Source of the DNA: JACCXJ01 sp052387115
GTDB taxonomy: Bacteria > Pseudomonadota > Gammaproteobacteria > JACCXJ01
Direction of reading: 5' to 3'
Length of the DNA: 36,996 nt
Assembly: GCA_052387115.1 (NCBI GenBank)
Contig: JBQTJM010000439.1
Location: 1 to 36,996 of the forward strand
The notes below the pieces were generated by a model. That model did no database searches. It saw nothing but the letters and a program-made list of their open reading frames with translations, and was not told the DNA's origin. How positions within the stretch are numbered: the stretch's first letter is position 1; every line of letters begins with the position of its first letter. Shown here piece after piece: positions 8,010 through 15,965 of the stretch. The position numbers and the translations under genes are program-made.

Positions 8010-8801
8010 TCACGGACTTGAGGCGCATCCGAACTTCTTCGCTCCCGGCCTCGGGATCCCTTGTGCCGGGGGGTAGCGGACGGCCGTCAGGTACAGGCCG
8101 GACGCAGGTGCCGTGATCCCGCCTTGCGCCCGCCGGCGTCCCTCCAGGACCTGATGCGCCCACACCGGGGCGGCGACGCCTCGCCCGATGGCCATGAGCA
8201 CGCCCGCGATGTTGCGCACCATGTGGTACAGAAAGGAGTTGGCCTCGACTTCGATCGAGACCCGATCCTCCTCACGAGCCACTTCCAGCCGGTGGATGGT
8301 GCGAACGGCGTGTCTGGCCTGGCAGCCCTGGGCACGGAAGGCGGAGAAGTCGTGCTCGCCGAGGAGGTAGCACGCCGCCTCACGCATGAGTGTCTCGCAG
8401 AGCGGCCGGCATTCCCAGGTGACTCGGGAAGCGAAGAGACCCGGCCGTGCCGGGCGGTTCAGGATCACGTAGCGATAGACACGGGCAGTGGCCGAGTAGC
8501 GGGCATGGAAGTCATCCGGCACCCGCTGGGCCCACAAGATACTCACGTCGCTCGGGAGGTAGGCGTTGCCGCCGAACACCCAGGAACGCTCGCCCCGGAT
8601 CGCCTCGGTATCGAAGTGGATCACCTGGGAGAGGGCGTGAACGCCGGTATCGGTGCGCCCCGCGCACACCACCCGTACTCCGTGGTCGGCGACACGGGAG
8701 AGGGCCGCCTCGACGCACACCTGCACGCTGCGCGCACCGCTCTGGATCTGCCAGCCTCGGAACCCGCTGCCGTCATACTCCAGGCCGAGGGCGACCCTCA
8801 C
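8010..8801 (-). CDS. truA: tRNA pseudouridine(38-40) synthase TruA
   Basis: TruA converts uridines 38-40 of the tRNA anticodon arm to pseudouridine in the cytoplasm. The 263-residue protein begins with RVALGLEYDGSGFRGWQ, the family's N-terminal signature. It carries the catalytic Asp51 in CAGRTDTGVHALSQV and the C-terminal FLYHMVRNIAGVLMAIG motif. I place the start at GTG 8801 because the conserved sequence begins there and because GTGA (8798-8801) overlaps the stop of the small upstream gene. The frame is open for 18 more codons upstream, but these are not conserved. In pseudomonads fimV-truA-trpF is usual; here trpF is missing and truA ends against the L,D-transpeptidase gene. Confidence 0.95.
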   Translation of the reverse strand: MRVALGLEYDGSGFRGWQIQSGARSVQVCVEAALSRVADHGVRVVCAGRTDTGVHALSQVIHFDTEAIRGERSWVFGGNAYLPSDVSILWAQRVPDDFHARYSATARVYRYVILNRPARPGLFASRVTWECRPLCETLMREAACYLLGEHDFSAFRAQGCQARHAVRTIHRLEVAREEDRVSIEVEANSFLYHMVRNIAGVLMAIGRGVAAPVWAHQVLEGRRRAQGGITAPASGLYLTAVRYPPAQGIPRPGAKKFGCASSP

Positions 8802-9031
8802 AGGGGCATCTGGACGGCCATGAACAGCGTCGCGAGTACGGCCGGGCACAGCCACTGCGGGGGCGGCGGCGCACCACTCGCCACGATTCGGACGGTGGAC
8901 GGGGTCGCCGCTACCCCTTCCTGGACCGCCAGGGTCAGAAACGACGCGAGGGCCGGCACCACGTCGCGCGCGCCGAAGGCCAGGCCCGTGGCGACCACGA
9001 GATAGCTAATTACGCGGATGATCGGGTGCAT
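8798..9031 (-). CDS. small putative membrane protein coupled to truA
   Basis: A 77-residue frame starting at ATG 9031 (MHPIIRVISYLVVATGLAFG). It has a hydrophobic first helix (~5-20) and a possible second one near the C-terminus (LCPAVLATLFMAVQM), with a Pro-rich break (APPPPQW) between them. I do not know a family. Coding status is supported by its stop overlapping the truA start by four bases (GTGA) and by its place in the fimV-to-truA run. The frame is open further upstream to 9139, but residues before Met 9031 are Arg/Pro-rich and look non-coding. The function is unknown; it may mainly serve as the translational lead-in to truA. Confidence 0.5.
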   Translation of the reverse strand: MHPIIRVISYLVVATGLAFGARDVVPALASFLTLAVQEGVAATPSTVRIVASGAPPPPQWLCPAVLATLFMAVQMPL

Positions 9032-9176
9032 TGCGTCGCGCCCGCCCTGGCGAACGATCAATCGCCAGGCGTGCCCCACGGCAGGGATCGAGAGCGGGCT
9101 CCGCCCCGGGTCACAGAGGCCCGGCCGAACATATACCACGCACGGCCAGAATTGCCCTTTTTTGATCCCTCCCTAG

Positions 9177-9206
9177 CCCTCTCCCGGAGGGCCCGGAGGG
9201 AGAGGG
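9177..9206. repeat. GC-rich hairpin downstream of fimV
   Basis: CCCTCTCCC (9177-9185) pairs with GGGAGAGGG (9198-9206), and the intervening bases can pair further (GGAGGGCCCGGA). A T-run lies on the plus-strand 5' side, so it is not a standard terminator for fimV. It resembles dispersed CCCTCTCC/GGAGAGGG palindromes found between genes. Confidence 0.4.
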
Positions 9207-9259
9207 GATTCAAGGAGGAGATTTGTGACCGGGGCTAGCATTACCTTCAAGCCCAATCG

Positions 9260-12200
9260 TCAAGCAATCTGTGCCAGCAACTGCGCGGCTTCATCCCGCT
9301 CCGCGGACGTGCCCTCTCGGGTCACCTCCTGAAGGATCGCGCGGGCACCCTCGGCATCGCCGAGCTCGATATAGGCCTTGGCGAGATTCAGCTTGACGTC
9401 CAATTCGGAAGACGTGTCCTCGTCCGCGCCGATACCGTCATCCCCCGGCTGGAGTGCCACCGGGTCGAGAGCCAGCCGCGAGCCGAGCGACAGGTCGACG
9501 GTGGACGCCGGCGGTATGGATGCAAGCGGTATTGATGCCCTGGGCCCCCCCCCAAACTCCAAGGTATCCACAACGGTCGCCGTCTCGATGGGATCGGGGG
9601 GTCCGGTTTCGACCACCTCGAGATCGATGTCCCCAAGGTCGAACTCCACCGAGTCTTCCTTGATGCGGTCTCGCTCCTCTCGATTGGGCGCCGTCGAAAA
9701 ACGATGGTCGTCGGCAAGCGTCGAACGCGCGCTTGCACGCCCCGCCTCCAGAACCGCCTCCGGCCATACCGAAGCGACCAGATCGATGGTCGCGCCCCCG
9801 AGTAAGGGATCGACCCGGGCCGGCGTGGGCGCCTCGTCGGCGGTCAGGCCAAGGTCGAACATGACCTCACTGGTCCCCTCCAAAGCCCCGCTCGAGCCCG
9901 TATCCTGCGTTTGTTTCTCCGGCCCATCGCCGAAACCGAAATCGATCGTCGCGGCCGTCCCCGGTGCCGTGTCGAACCGCTCGGCGGTCGCCTGCGGGGA
10001 TTCCGATCGATTGGCTGATGGCATGACCCCGGCGGGTTCAATGACCGTACTGTCGGGGGATGAATGCGCCGGTACATCCGCAACGGTCAAGTCCAGCACC
10101 TCGGGACCCTTCTCTTCACCTACGCCGCCAGCACCGAGATCGATGAGCGCCCCACCGCCCTGGGTGGCCCGGGCGGTGTCCACGACGAGCCCACTGCCGT
10201 CCCATTCCAGTTCGTTGCCGGTGGAGATATCGACTACCCGCTCTCGACCGGGCGTGCTCGAGGGACCGACACCGGTAAGGTCGAAATCCAGCGCCCGCCC
10301 ACCGGCGGTCGCCGCCGGCAGCGATTTTTCTCGACCGACGGCCGGCGACAGGCCTTGCGTGTCGGCCATCGTGGAGGTGATATCGACGAATTCACGGGAC
10401 GGCGCCGTAGCAACGATGGGCTCGCCGCGGTTCGCCGGCGCGAACAGCGCGCGTTCGGGAGACATGGCCTGCCACATCGCCAGCGCACTGTGCCACAGGG
10501 GACCCGTTCCCTCCACCTCGGATTGCAGCACCCGGGCGTACTGCTCGAAGGCCGCGTTGTTCCCCGCCGCATAGTAGACCTCGAGCAGCTTGAGCTTGAG
10601 CTTGTGCTCGTCCGGGTCGGCGGCGATGGCCTGCTTGACGGTCTCTTCGGCCTCATCGAAACGCTCGTAGGCGAGGTAGACGTTGATGTCCGAGAGCGGA
10701 TCCTCTTCTTCGATCTCGATCTCGATCGCGGCCTCGGGCGCCACCGGCGGTACCGTGTCGGCGATCCCCAACACCGTGACCGGGCCCGTGGTCTCGCCGA
10801 CGGCGGCACGGCCCTTCGGCATGGTCTCATTTAGTGGGAGACCCTCCCTCGCGCTCGAGTCCCAGGGCTCCGGGAGCGGCTCGCTGTCTGGAAAATCGTC
10901 ATCGATCGGCGCCACCACCTCGGCTGCCCGCTTCCTTCGCATCGCCACGGCCACCGACCCCAGGATCAATGCGATGGCAATCCCCAACGTCGTCGCACCC
11001 CCCGGAATGGCTTTCAGGACCCCGCCGTCCTGAACGGATAACGTTTCGGCCGGGACCGTCGGAGATGCTTCCGGGAGTCCGGCGGTAGAGCTGTCGGGTG
11101 ATGCGCCGACGGGCGGTGCCTGGTTGGCGCTGGCGCTATCCGCAACCGCACCCACCGTAGGATCCGTGTCCGGTACCTGTCCCGGGCCAGGCCCGGCACC
11201 GTCCGTACCGCTGTCCGGGGTGCCCGTACCGAGCGGCGCGCCCGCCGGTGCCTCGTCTCCAAGCCCCTGCGACGCGGCCTCCGGGGGTGCCAGATCGACG
11301 CCTTGCGGAGATGCCGTCTCCGGTGGCGATTCGGCAGCCGCGGCCGGCACATCGGAGATTGCGGCCCCGGTTTCTGCCGCCGGTGTCCCGGTCTCCGGCA
11401 CACCCGCGGGAGGTGTCGCACCCGGCGCCGCCTCTGGCCTTCCGGCCGCGGACGGCGCGGCGGCCCTGGCCTGCAGGGTCGCGAGCTCGGCGTCCTTCAC
11501 ATCGATCTGGCGCCGCAACAGTTTGATGATCTCGTCCGACTCGGCGAGCTTCGAGCTCAGCTCCCCGATCTCCTGCTTCTGGCTGGTGAGGGCCTCCTGC
11601 GCCACATCGAGTTCCTTACGGAGCTTCCCGGGGTCTCCACCGGCGTCGGACCTCACGCCTCCGGTCCCAACGGTATTGGCCGCGAGCAGTTTGAGCTCGC
11701 TATCGGCGGCCGCGCCCGATCCGGGGGAGATGGCCCGGTCACCGATCTCCCCTGTCGACGCCACCTGGCCGATCGGTGCGCGCCCCGTTGCTCCCGCCAC
11801 GCGGCCCCGGTACTGCTCCCAGAGCGCCCAGTGCCCGCTGGTCAGCGCCACGGCCTCGGAGCGCGGAACGGCCGCGATGACCGAGGCGTCCGGTATGCTC
11901 AGTACCGCCCCCGCCTTCAAGGCATTAATGTTGTTCTGGAAAAAGGCGTCGGGGTTGGCACGCAGGAGGGCCATCATCACTTGTTGGACGGTTAAGGAGC
12001 TATCCGAGCGGGCGCGGAGCGCGATCTCCCACAGCGTGTCGCCGCGCACGGTCGGCCCGTAGCTGCCGGGGCTTGCCATGGCGGCTCGCGCGGCACTGGA
12101 CGATGAGAGCCGGCGCGTCCCGGAGGCCGCGGGCCTGGCCACATCCGGGGCCCGGCCCCGGGGCGGGGTGGTGCGCTGCGTGGCGCGATCGTAGACCGGC

Positions 12201-12580
12201 GGGTCGAGCAACGCCGCGTACTCCCGGTACAACCTCCCGTTGGACCAGCTGACCTCGATCAAGAAACTGAGGTAGGGCTCCTGGATGGGGGACTGGCTGG
12301 TGATCTTGATATGGTCCGGCCCCGAGCCGGTCTCCACGACCTCGAAGCGCAACTGCGAGAGCACATGCGGTCTCTCGATCCCCGCGCGCCGGAAACGTTC
12401 GGCATCGGCGAGCTTGACCCGCAGCGTGTCGAGCTCTTCCGCGTTCGCGTCGACCAAATCGATGGTGGCGTGGAACGGCTGGTTCAGCTCCGAGTGCTTC
12501 TTGAGCTCACCGAGCCCGAGCGCCGCGGCGGCTTGGGGAAGAAGGAATGCGAGTGACAGACAATAGGCCAATCGGTGCAT
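9260..12580 (-). CDS. fimV: FimV-family pilus assembly / polar hub protein
   Basis: FimV is an inner-membrane protein with a periplasmic peptidoglycan-binding part and a cytoplasmic part. In Pseudomonas it supports type IV pilus assembly, twitching and cAMP signalling. The 1106-residue translation shows the expected order: signal peptide (1-20, ending AAAALG), the FimV N-terminal domain (GLGELKKHSELNQPF, ~21-130), a LysM domain (~175-232, RGDTLWEIALRAR to LSIPD), a coiled coil (~320-375), a Pro/Ala-rich linker, one membrane helix (~533-550, TLGIAIALILGSVAVAM followed by RRKR), a TPR-like helix pair, an acidic low-complexity region, and the conserved C-terminal FimV helix pair (LNLAKAYIELGDAEGARAIL). 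asd lies 174 bases upstream with a good promoter in between, so fimV is probably transcribed separately. No pilus genes lie in the window. Confidence 0.95.
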   Translation of the reverse strand: MHRLAYCLSLAFLLPQAAAALGLGELKKHSELNQPFHATIDLVDANAEELDTLRVKLADAERFRRAGIERPHVLSQLRFEVVETGSGPDHIKITSQSPIQEPYLSFLIEVSWSNGRLYREYAALLDPPVYDRATQRTTPPRGRAPDVARPAASGTRRLSSSSAARAAMASPGSYGPTVRGDTLWEIALRARSDSSLTVQQVMMALLRANPDAFFQNNINALKAGAVLSIPDASVIAAVPRSEAVALTSGHWALWEQYRGRVAGATGRAPIGQVASTGEIGDRAISPGSGAAADSELKLLAANTVGTGGVRSDAGGDPGKLRKELDVAQEALTSQKQEIGELSSKLAESDEIIKLLRRQIDVKDAELATLQARAAAPSAAGRPEAAPGATPPAGVPETGTPAAETGAAISDVPAAAAESPPETASPQGVDLAPPEAASQGLGDEAPAGAPLGTGTPDSGTDGAGPGPGQVPDTDPTVGAVADSASANQAPPVGASPDSSTAGLPEASPTVPAETLSVQDGGVLKAIPGGATTLGIAIALILGSVAVAMRRKRAAEVVAPIDDDFPDSEPLPEPWDSSAREGLPLNETMPKGRAAVGETTGPVTVLGIADTVPPVAPEAAIEIEIEEEDPLSDINVYLAYERFDEAEETVKQAIAADPDEHKLKLKLLEVYYAAGNNAAFEQYARVLQSEVEGTGPLWHSALAMWQAMSPERALFAPANRGEPIVATAPSREFVDITSTMADTQGLSPAVGREKSLPAATAGGRALDFDLTGVGPSSTPGRERVVDISTGNELEWDGSGLVVDTARATQGGGALIDLGAGGVGEEKGPEVLDLTVADVPAHSSPDSTVIEPAGVMPSANRSESPQATAERFDTAPGTAATIDFGFGDGPEKQTQDTGSSGALEGTSEVMFDLGLTADEAPTPARVDPLLGGATIDLVASVWPEAVLEAGRASARSTLADDHRFSTAPNREERDRIKEDSVEFDLGDIDLEVVETGPPDPIETATVVDTLEFGGGPRASIPLASIPPASTVDLSLGSRLALDPVALQPGDDGIGADEDTSSELDVKLNLAKAYIELGDAEGARAILQEVTREGTSAERDEAAQLLAQIA

Positions 12581-12706
12581 CGTATGTGATCTCTATCGCT
12601 TTTGATCTCTAAGGGCTCGGACCCTACCGCGCGGTGCGCGTCTGGGTTCACTAAGCCCGCGCGGACAGTCAGAACGTACTGTGTCCCTCAATGCGCGGGC
12701 GCGATC

Positions 12707-12735
12707 GCTATATCGCACGATCACGATTATGACAA
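12707..12735 (-). promoter_or_regulatory. predicted sigma70 promoter of fimV
   Basis: Reading the minus strand, TTGTCA (12735-12730) is followed after exactly 17 bases by TATAGC (12712-12707). These match five of six and four of six consensus bases, inside the only AT-rich stretch between asd and fimV. The implied leader is about 120 bases and contains GC-rich self-complementary CCGCGCGG segments. Confidence 0.55.
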
Positions 12736-12754
12736 AGCTCAATAAAAATATAGT

Positions 12755-13777
12755 CTAAAAGTAGTCTTTTGCCAGGATCTCGGCGATCTGAACGCTGTTC
12801 AGGGCGGCTCCTTTGCGCACGTTGTCGGACACGATCCAGAGGTTCAGGCCGCGCGCATGGGAGATGTCCTCGCGGATCCGGCCCACGTAAACGGCATCGT
12901 GCCCGGTGCCCTCGATCGCGGCCGTGGGATAGCCGCCGGCCGCGCGCTCGTCCACGACGACGACCCCCGGGGCCGCGCGCAGCAGGCGCCTAGCCTCATC
13001 GGCCCCGAGCTTGTCTCGTGTCTCGATGTGCACGGCCTCGGAATGACCGTAAAAGACCGGTACCCGCACCGCGGTCGGGTTGACCTCGATGGCATCGTCC
13101 TCCAGGATCTTGCGCGTTTCCCACACCATCTTCATCTCCTCCTTGGTGTAACCGTTGTCCTGGAACTCGTCGATGTGGGGTAGGACATTGAAGGCGATCC
13201 GGCGAGGATAGACGCGCGGCTCCACCGGTTTGCCGTTCAGGAGCGACGCCGTCTGCATGGCCAGCTCCTCGATCGCTTCCTTGCCCGTACCCGACACCGC
13301 CTGATAGGTGCAGACATTGATGCGTTCGATGCCCACCGCGTCATAGAGCGGCTTGAGCGCAACCACCATCTGTATCGTCGAGCAATTGGGGTTGGCGATG
13401 ATCCCGCGGTTCCGGTACTCCGCGACGGCGTGCGGGTTGACCTCCGGCACGACCAAGGGCACCTCCGGCTGGTAGCGGAACTGGGAGGTGTTGTCGATCA
13501 CCACGCAGCCCGCCGCGGCGGCTCTCGGGGCATAGACCGCCGAAACGGACGCACCCGGGGAGAAGAGGCCGATATCCACACCCTCGAAGTCGAAATCCTC
13601 CAGGGCCTCGACCACCACGGGCTTGCCGCGGAACTCGAGCTCTGCGCCGGCCGAACGGCGACTAGCCACGGCGTGCAGGGTCGCCACCGGGAAGTCGCGT
13701 TCCTCCAAGATGGCCAGCAGGGTCTCGCCGACGGCCCCCGTCGCCCCCACAACCGCCACGTTGTATCGTCCGCTCAT
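12755..13777 (-). CDS. asd: aspartate-semialdehyde dehydrogenase
   Basis: Asd reduces beta-aspartyl phosphate to aspartate semialdehyde with NADPH, the branch point to lysine/diaminopimelate, threonine and methionine. The 340-residue protein opens with the nucleotide-binding stretch VAVVGATGAVGETLL. It has the active-site Cys132 in IANPNCSTIQM and the catalytic-region motif VPVFYGHSEAVHIET. The start at ATG 13777 is chosen because AGAAGG sits six bases upstream and the family begins there. The frame extends to 13846 but those codons overlap leuB. The gene follows leuB by 43 bases, consistent with a leuB-asd unit as in other gammaproteobacteria. DapD, encoded just beyond leuB on the other strand, acts later in the same diaminopimelate pathway. 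Confidence 0.96.
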   Translation of the reverse strand: MSGRYNVAVVGATGAVGETLLAILEERDFPVATLHAVASRRSAGAELEFRGKPVVVEALEDFDFEGVDIGLFSPGASVSAVYAPRAAAAGCVVIDNTSQFRYQPEVPLVVPEVNPHAVAEYRNRGIIANPNCSTIQMVVALKPLYDAVGIERINVCTYQAVSGTGKEAIEELAMQTASLLNGKPVEPRVYPRRIAFNVLPHIDEFQDNGYTKEEMKMVWETRKILEDDAIEVNPTAVRVPVFYGHSEAVHIETRDKLGADEARRLLRAAPGVVVVDERAAGGYPTAAIEGTGHDAVYVGRIREDISHARGLNLWIVSDNVRKGAALNSVQIAEILAKDYF

Positions 13778-13820
13778 CGCGCCCTTCTCTCGGCCCATGC
13801 TTGACGTTTTCGAAACCGAA

Positions 13821-14972
13821 TCACAGTTCCCTGAGGACGGCCTCACCCATGGCGCGGGTTCCCACCTCGGTCGCCCCGGGTGCGTAGATATCGCGGGTGC
13901 GCAGGCCTTTCTGAAGGACGCGGGTGACGGCCTGTTCCACGCGCTCCGCGAGCGCTTGCGCGCCGAGGGAGTAGCGCAGCATCATGGCCACCGACAGGAT
14001 CGTCGCCAGCGGGTTGGCCAGGTCGCGGCCGGCTATGTCGGGCGCCGAGCCGTGGATGGGCTCGTACAGCCCGCAACTGCCCTGGTTTTTTGATCTTAGA
14101 TCTTTCAGGGATGCGGAGGGCAAGAGGCCTATCGAGCCCGTCACTGCCGCCGCCAGGTCCGAGAGGATGTCGCCAAACATATTTGGCGTCAGCATGACGT
14201 CGAAGGCCGTGGGCTGCCGCACCAGTTGCATGGCGGCGTTGTCGACGTACATGTGGGTCAGCTCGACGTCGGGAAAGTCCTGCCCCACCGCCTGAACCAC
14301 CTCGCGCCACAGGCGCGTCGCCTCCAGGACGTTGGCCTTATCGATCGAGCACACCCGGCGCCGCCGCCGCCGGGCCACATCGAAGGCCATGCGCGCGATG
14401 CGCCGGATCTCACCCTCACGATACACCAGAGTGTTGTAACCCTGACGCTCGCCGCCGTCGAGCACCCGGATGCCGCGCGGCTCGCCGTAGTAAACATCGC
14501 CGCACAGCTCGCGAACGATGAGGATGTCGAGCCCCTCGACGATCTCCGGTTTGAGCGGCGAAACCCCGCCCAACTCGGGATGAAGCGTCGCGGGCCTCAG
14601 GTTGGCGAAGAGGCCGAGCCCCGCGCGCAGCTCGAGCAGTCCCTTCTCGGGACGCAGCGAGGGGCCCACCCGATCCCATGCCGGCCCACCCACCGCGCCG
14701 AGCAGAATGGCCTGGGCGCGCTTGGCCTGTGCCAAGGTCTCGGCAGGCAGGGGGCGCTGCGAACGATCCAGCGCCGCACCCCCGATAAGCCCCTGTTCGA
14801 GCTTGATCTCGAGCCCGTGGCGGGCTATCAAGACCTCCAAGACCTTGGCGCCTACCGCCACCACCTCGGGCCCAATACCATCGCCGGGCAACAATAAAAC
14901 TGTCAAGATATCGACTGCGCTCGGGATCTCATGTCCGGACGGCGCAAGGGCCCCCGACCCTTTGTCCTCCAC
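13821..14972 (-). CDS. leuB: 3-isopropylmalate dehydrogenase
   Basis: LeuB oxidatively decarboxylates 3-isopropylmalate in leucine synthesis, using NAD and a divalent metal. Seen motifs: LLPGDGIGPEVV at the N-terminus, the substrate-binding RELCGDVYYGEPRG, the Lys in SIDKANVLEATRLWRE, the metal-binding DNAAMQLV / NMFGDILSDLAA, and GLYEPIHGSAPDIAG. The GTG at 14972 gives 383 residues. The conserved sequence starts about 22 codons later, where TTG at 14906 is an alternative start giving about 361 residues; I cannot decide between them. Between LLPSASL and GLYEP the protein has roughly six extra residues (KDLRSKNQGSC) encoded by an AT-rich patch (14088-14112) unlike the rest of the gene. The frame is intact. 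leuC and leuD are not adjacent. Confidence 0.93.
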   Translation of the reverse strand: MEDKGSGALAPSGHEIPSAVDILTVLLLPGDGIGPEVVAVGAKVLEVLIARHGLEIKLEQGLIGGAALDRSQRPLPAETLAQAKRAQAILLGAVGGPAWDRVGPSLRPEKGLLELRAGLGLFANLRPATLHPELGGVSPLKPEIVEGLDILIVRELCGDVYYGEPRGIRVLDGGERQGYNTLVYREGEIRRIARMAFDVARRRRRRVCSIDKANVLEATRLWREVVQAVGQDFPDVELTHMYVDNAAMQLVRQPTAFDVMLTPNMFGDILSDLAAAVTGSIGLLPSASLKDLRSKNQGSCGLYEPIHGSAPDIAGRDLANPLATILSVAMMLRYSLGAQALAERVEQAVTRVLQKGLRTRDIYAPGATEVGTRAMGEAVLREL

Positions 14973-14984
14973 CCCGGCCCATGT

Positions 14985-15011
14985 TATCAGATCCCGGGCC
15001 TATCAGATCCC
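14985..15011. repeat. direct repeat in the leuB/dapD intergenic region
   Basis: The 11-mer TATCAGATCCC occurs at 14985-14995 and again at 15001-15011, a 16-base period. It sits between the divergent leuB and dapD starts. It could be an operator or just chance; no regulator is identified. Confidence 0.35.
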
Positions 15012-15126
15012 CGACGGGCGGGCCGACCGGGCCATGCGGCGCTGGCCAAGCGCCTCGGTTCGTGAGCACCCGACGCCGAAGTGACATCGACCGCGACCGA
15101 ATCGGGTCGTGATCAGGAGACTAGAT

Positions 15127-15948
15127 ATGCCCGCATTCCAGGACGTGATTGACGAAGCCTTCGAGCAGCGCGCCGCGCTCACACCCGCGAACGCGCCGCC
15201 GGAACTGAAAGCGGTGGTGCAGGCCTGCATCGCGGACCTGGATGCGGGCCGGCGTCGCATCGCCGAGCGGAAGGACGGACGCTGGGTGGTCGACCGTACG
15301 CTGAAGAAGGCGGTGCTCCTGTACTTTCGGCTGGAAGAGAACCGGTTGATCGAGGGCGGACACAGCCGCTTCTACGACAAGGTCCCGCTCAAGTACCGCG
15401 ATCAGGGCCAAGCCGAGCTAGAGGCCGGGGGCACGCGTATCGTGCCCCCCGCGACGGCGCGCTTCGGCAGCTATGTGGCGCCGGGGGTGGTGTTGATGCC
15501 GAGCTATGTCAACATCGGGGCCTATATCGATACCGGCACCATGGTCGACACCTGGGCCACCGTGGGGTCCTGCGCCCAGATCGGTAAGAACGTCCATCTA
15601 TCGGGCGGCGTGGGGATCGGTGGGGTCCTGGAACCGATCCAGGCGGCACCCACCATCATAGAGGACGATTGCTTCATCGGCGCCCGCTCGGAGATCGTCG
15701 AAGGGGTGATCGTGGGCACCGGTGCGGTGATCTCCATGGGCGTCTACATCGGGCAGAGCACCAAGATCTACGACCGCGAGACCGGCACGGTCAGCTACGG
15801 GCACATCCCGCCGCGCTCCGTCGTGGTCTCGGGCAACCTGCCTTCGACGGATGGGCGCTATAGTCTCTACTGCGCCGTGATCGTAAAGCGGGTCGACGCC
15901 AAGACGCGCGCCAAGGTGGCGATCAACGAGCTCCTGCGCGACGCCTAA
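15127..15948 (+). CDS. dapD: 2,3,4,5-tetrahydropyridine-2,6-dicarboxylate N-succinyltransferase
   Basis: DapD transfers succinyl from succinyl-CoA to tetrahydrodipicolinate in the succinylase branch of lysine/meso-diaminopimelate synthesis, and so feeds peptidoglycan. The 273-residue length matches the E. coli protein. The N-terminal helical domain has RKDGRWVVDRTLKKAVLLYF and FYDKVPLKY. The left-handed beta-helix of hexapeptide repeats follows (~105-230, e.g. VNIGAYIDTGTMVDTWATVG), with IEDDCFIGARSEIVEGVIVG and the C-terminal YCAVIVKRVDAKTR. The start at ATG 15127 is preceded by AGGAGA at the right distance; the in-frame GTG at 15109 is less likely. It is divergent from leuB and converges with glmM, 17 bases away. 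Confidence 0.97.
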   Translation: MPAFQDVIDEAFEQRAALTPANAPPELKAVVQACIADLDAGRRRIAERKDGRWVVDRTLKKAVLLYFRLEENRLIEGGHSRFYDKVPLKYRDQGQAELEAGGTRIVPPATARFGSYVAPGVVLMPSYVNIGAYIDTGTMVDTWATVGSCAQIGKNVHLSGGVGIGGVLEPIQAAPTIIEDDCFIGARSEIVEGVIVGTGAVISMGVYIGQSTKIYDRETGTVSYGHIPPRSVVVSGNLPSTDGRYSLYCAVIVKRVDAKTRAKVAINELLRDA

Positions 15949-15965
15949 GCCCGAAAGGGGAAGCG

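Noticed and set aside
9177..9206. The GC hairpin as the fimV terminator
   Set aside because: On the minus strand the hairpin is followed by purines and then an A-run, not T residues, so I list it only as a repeat.
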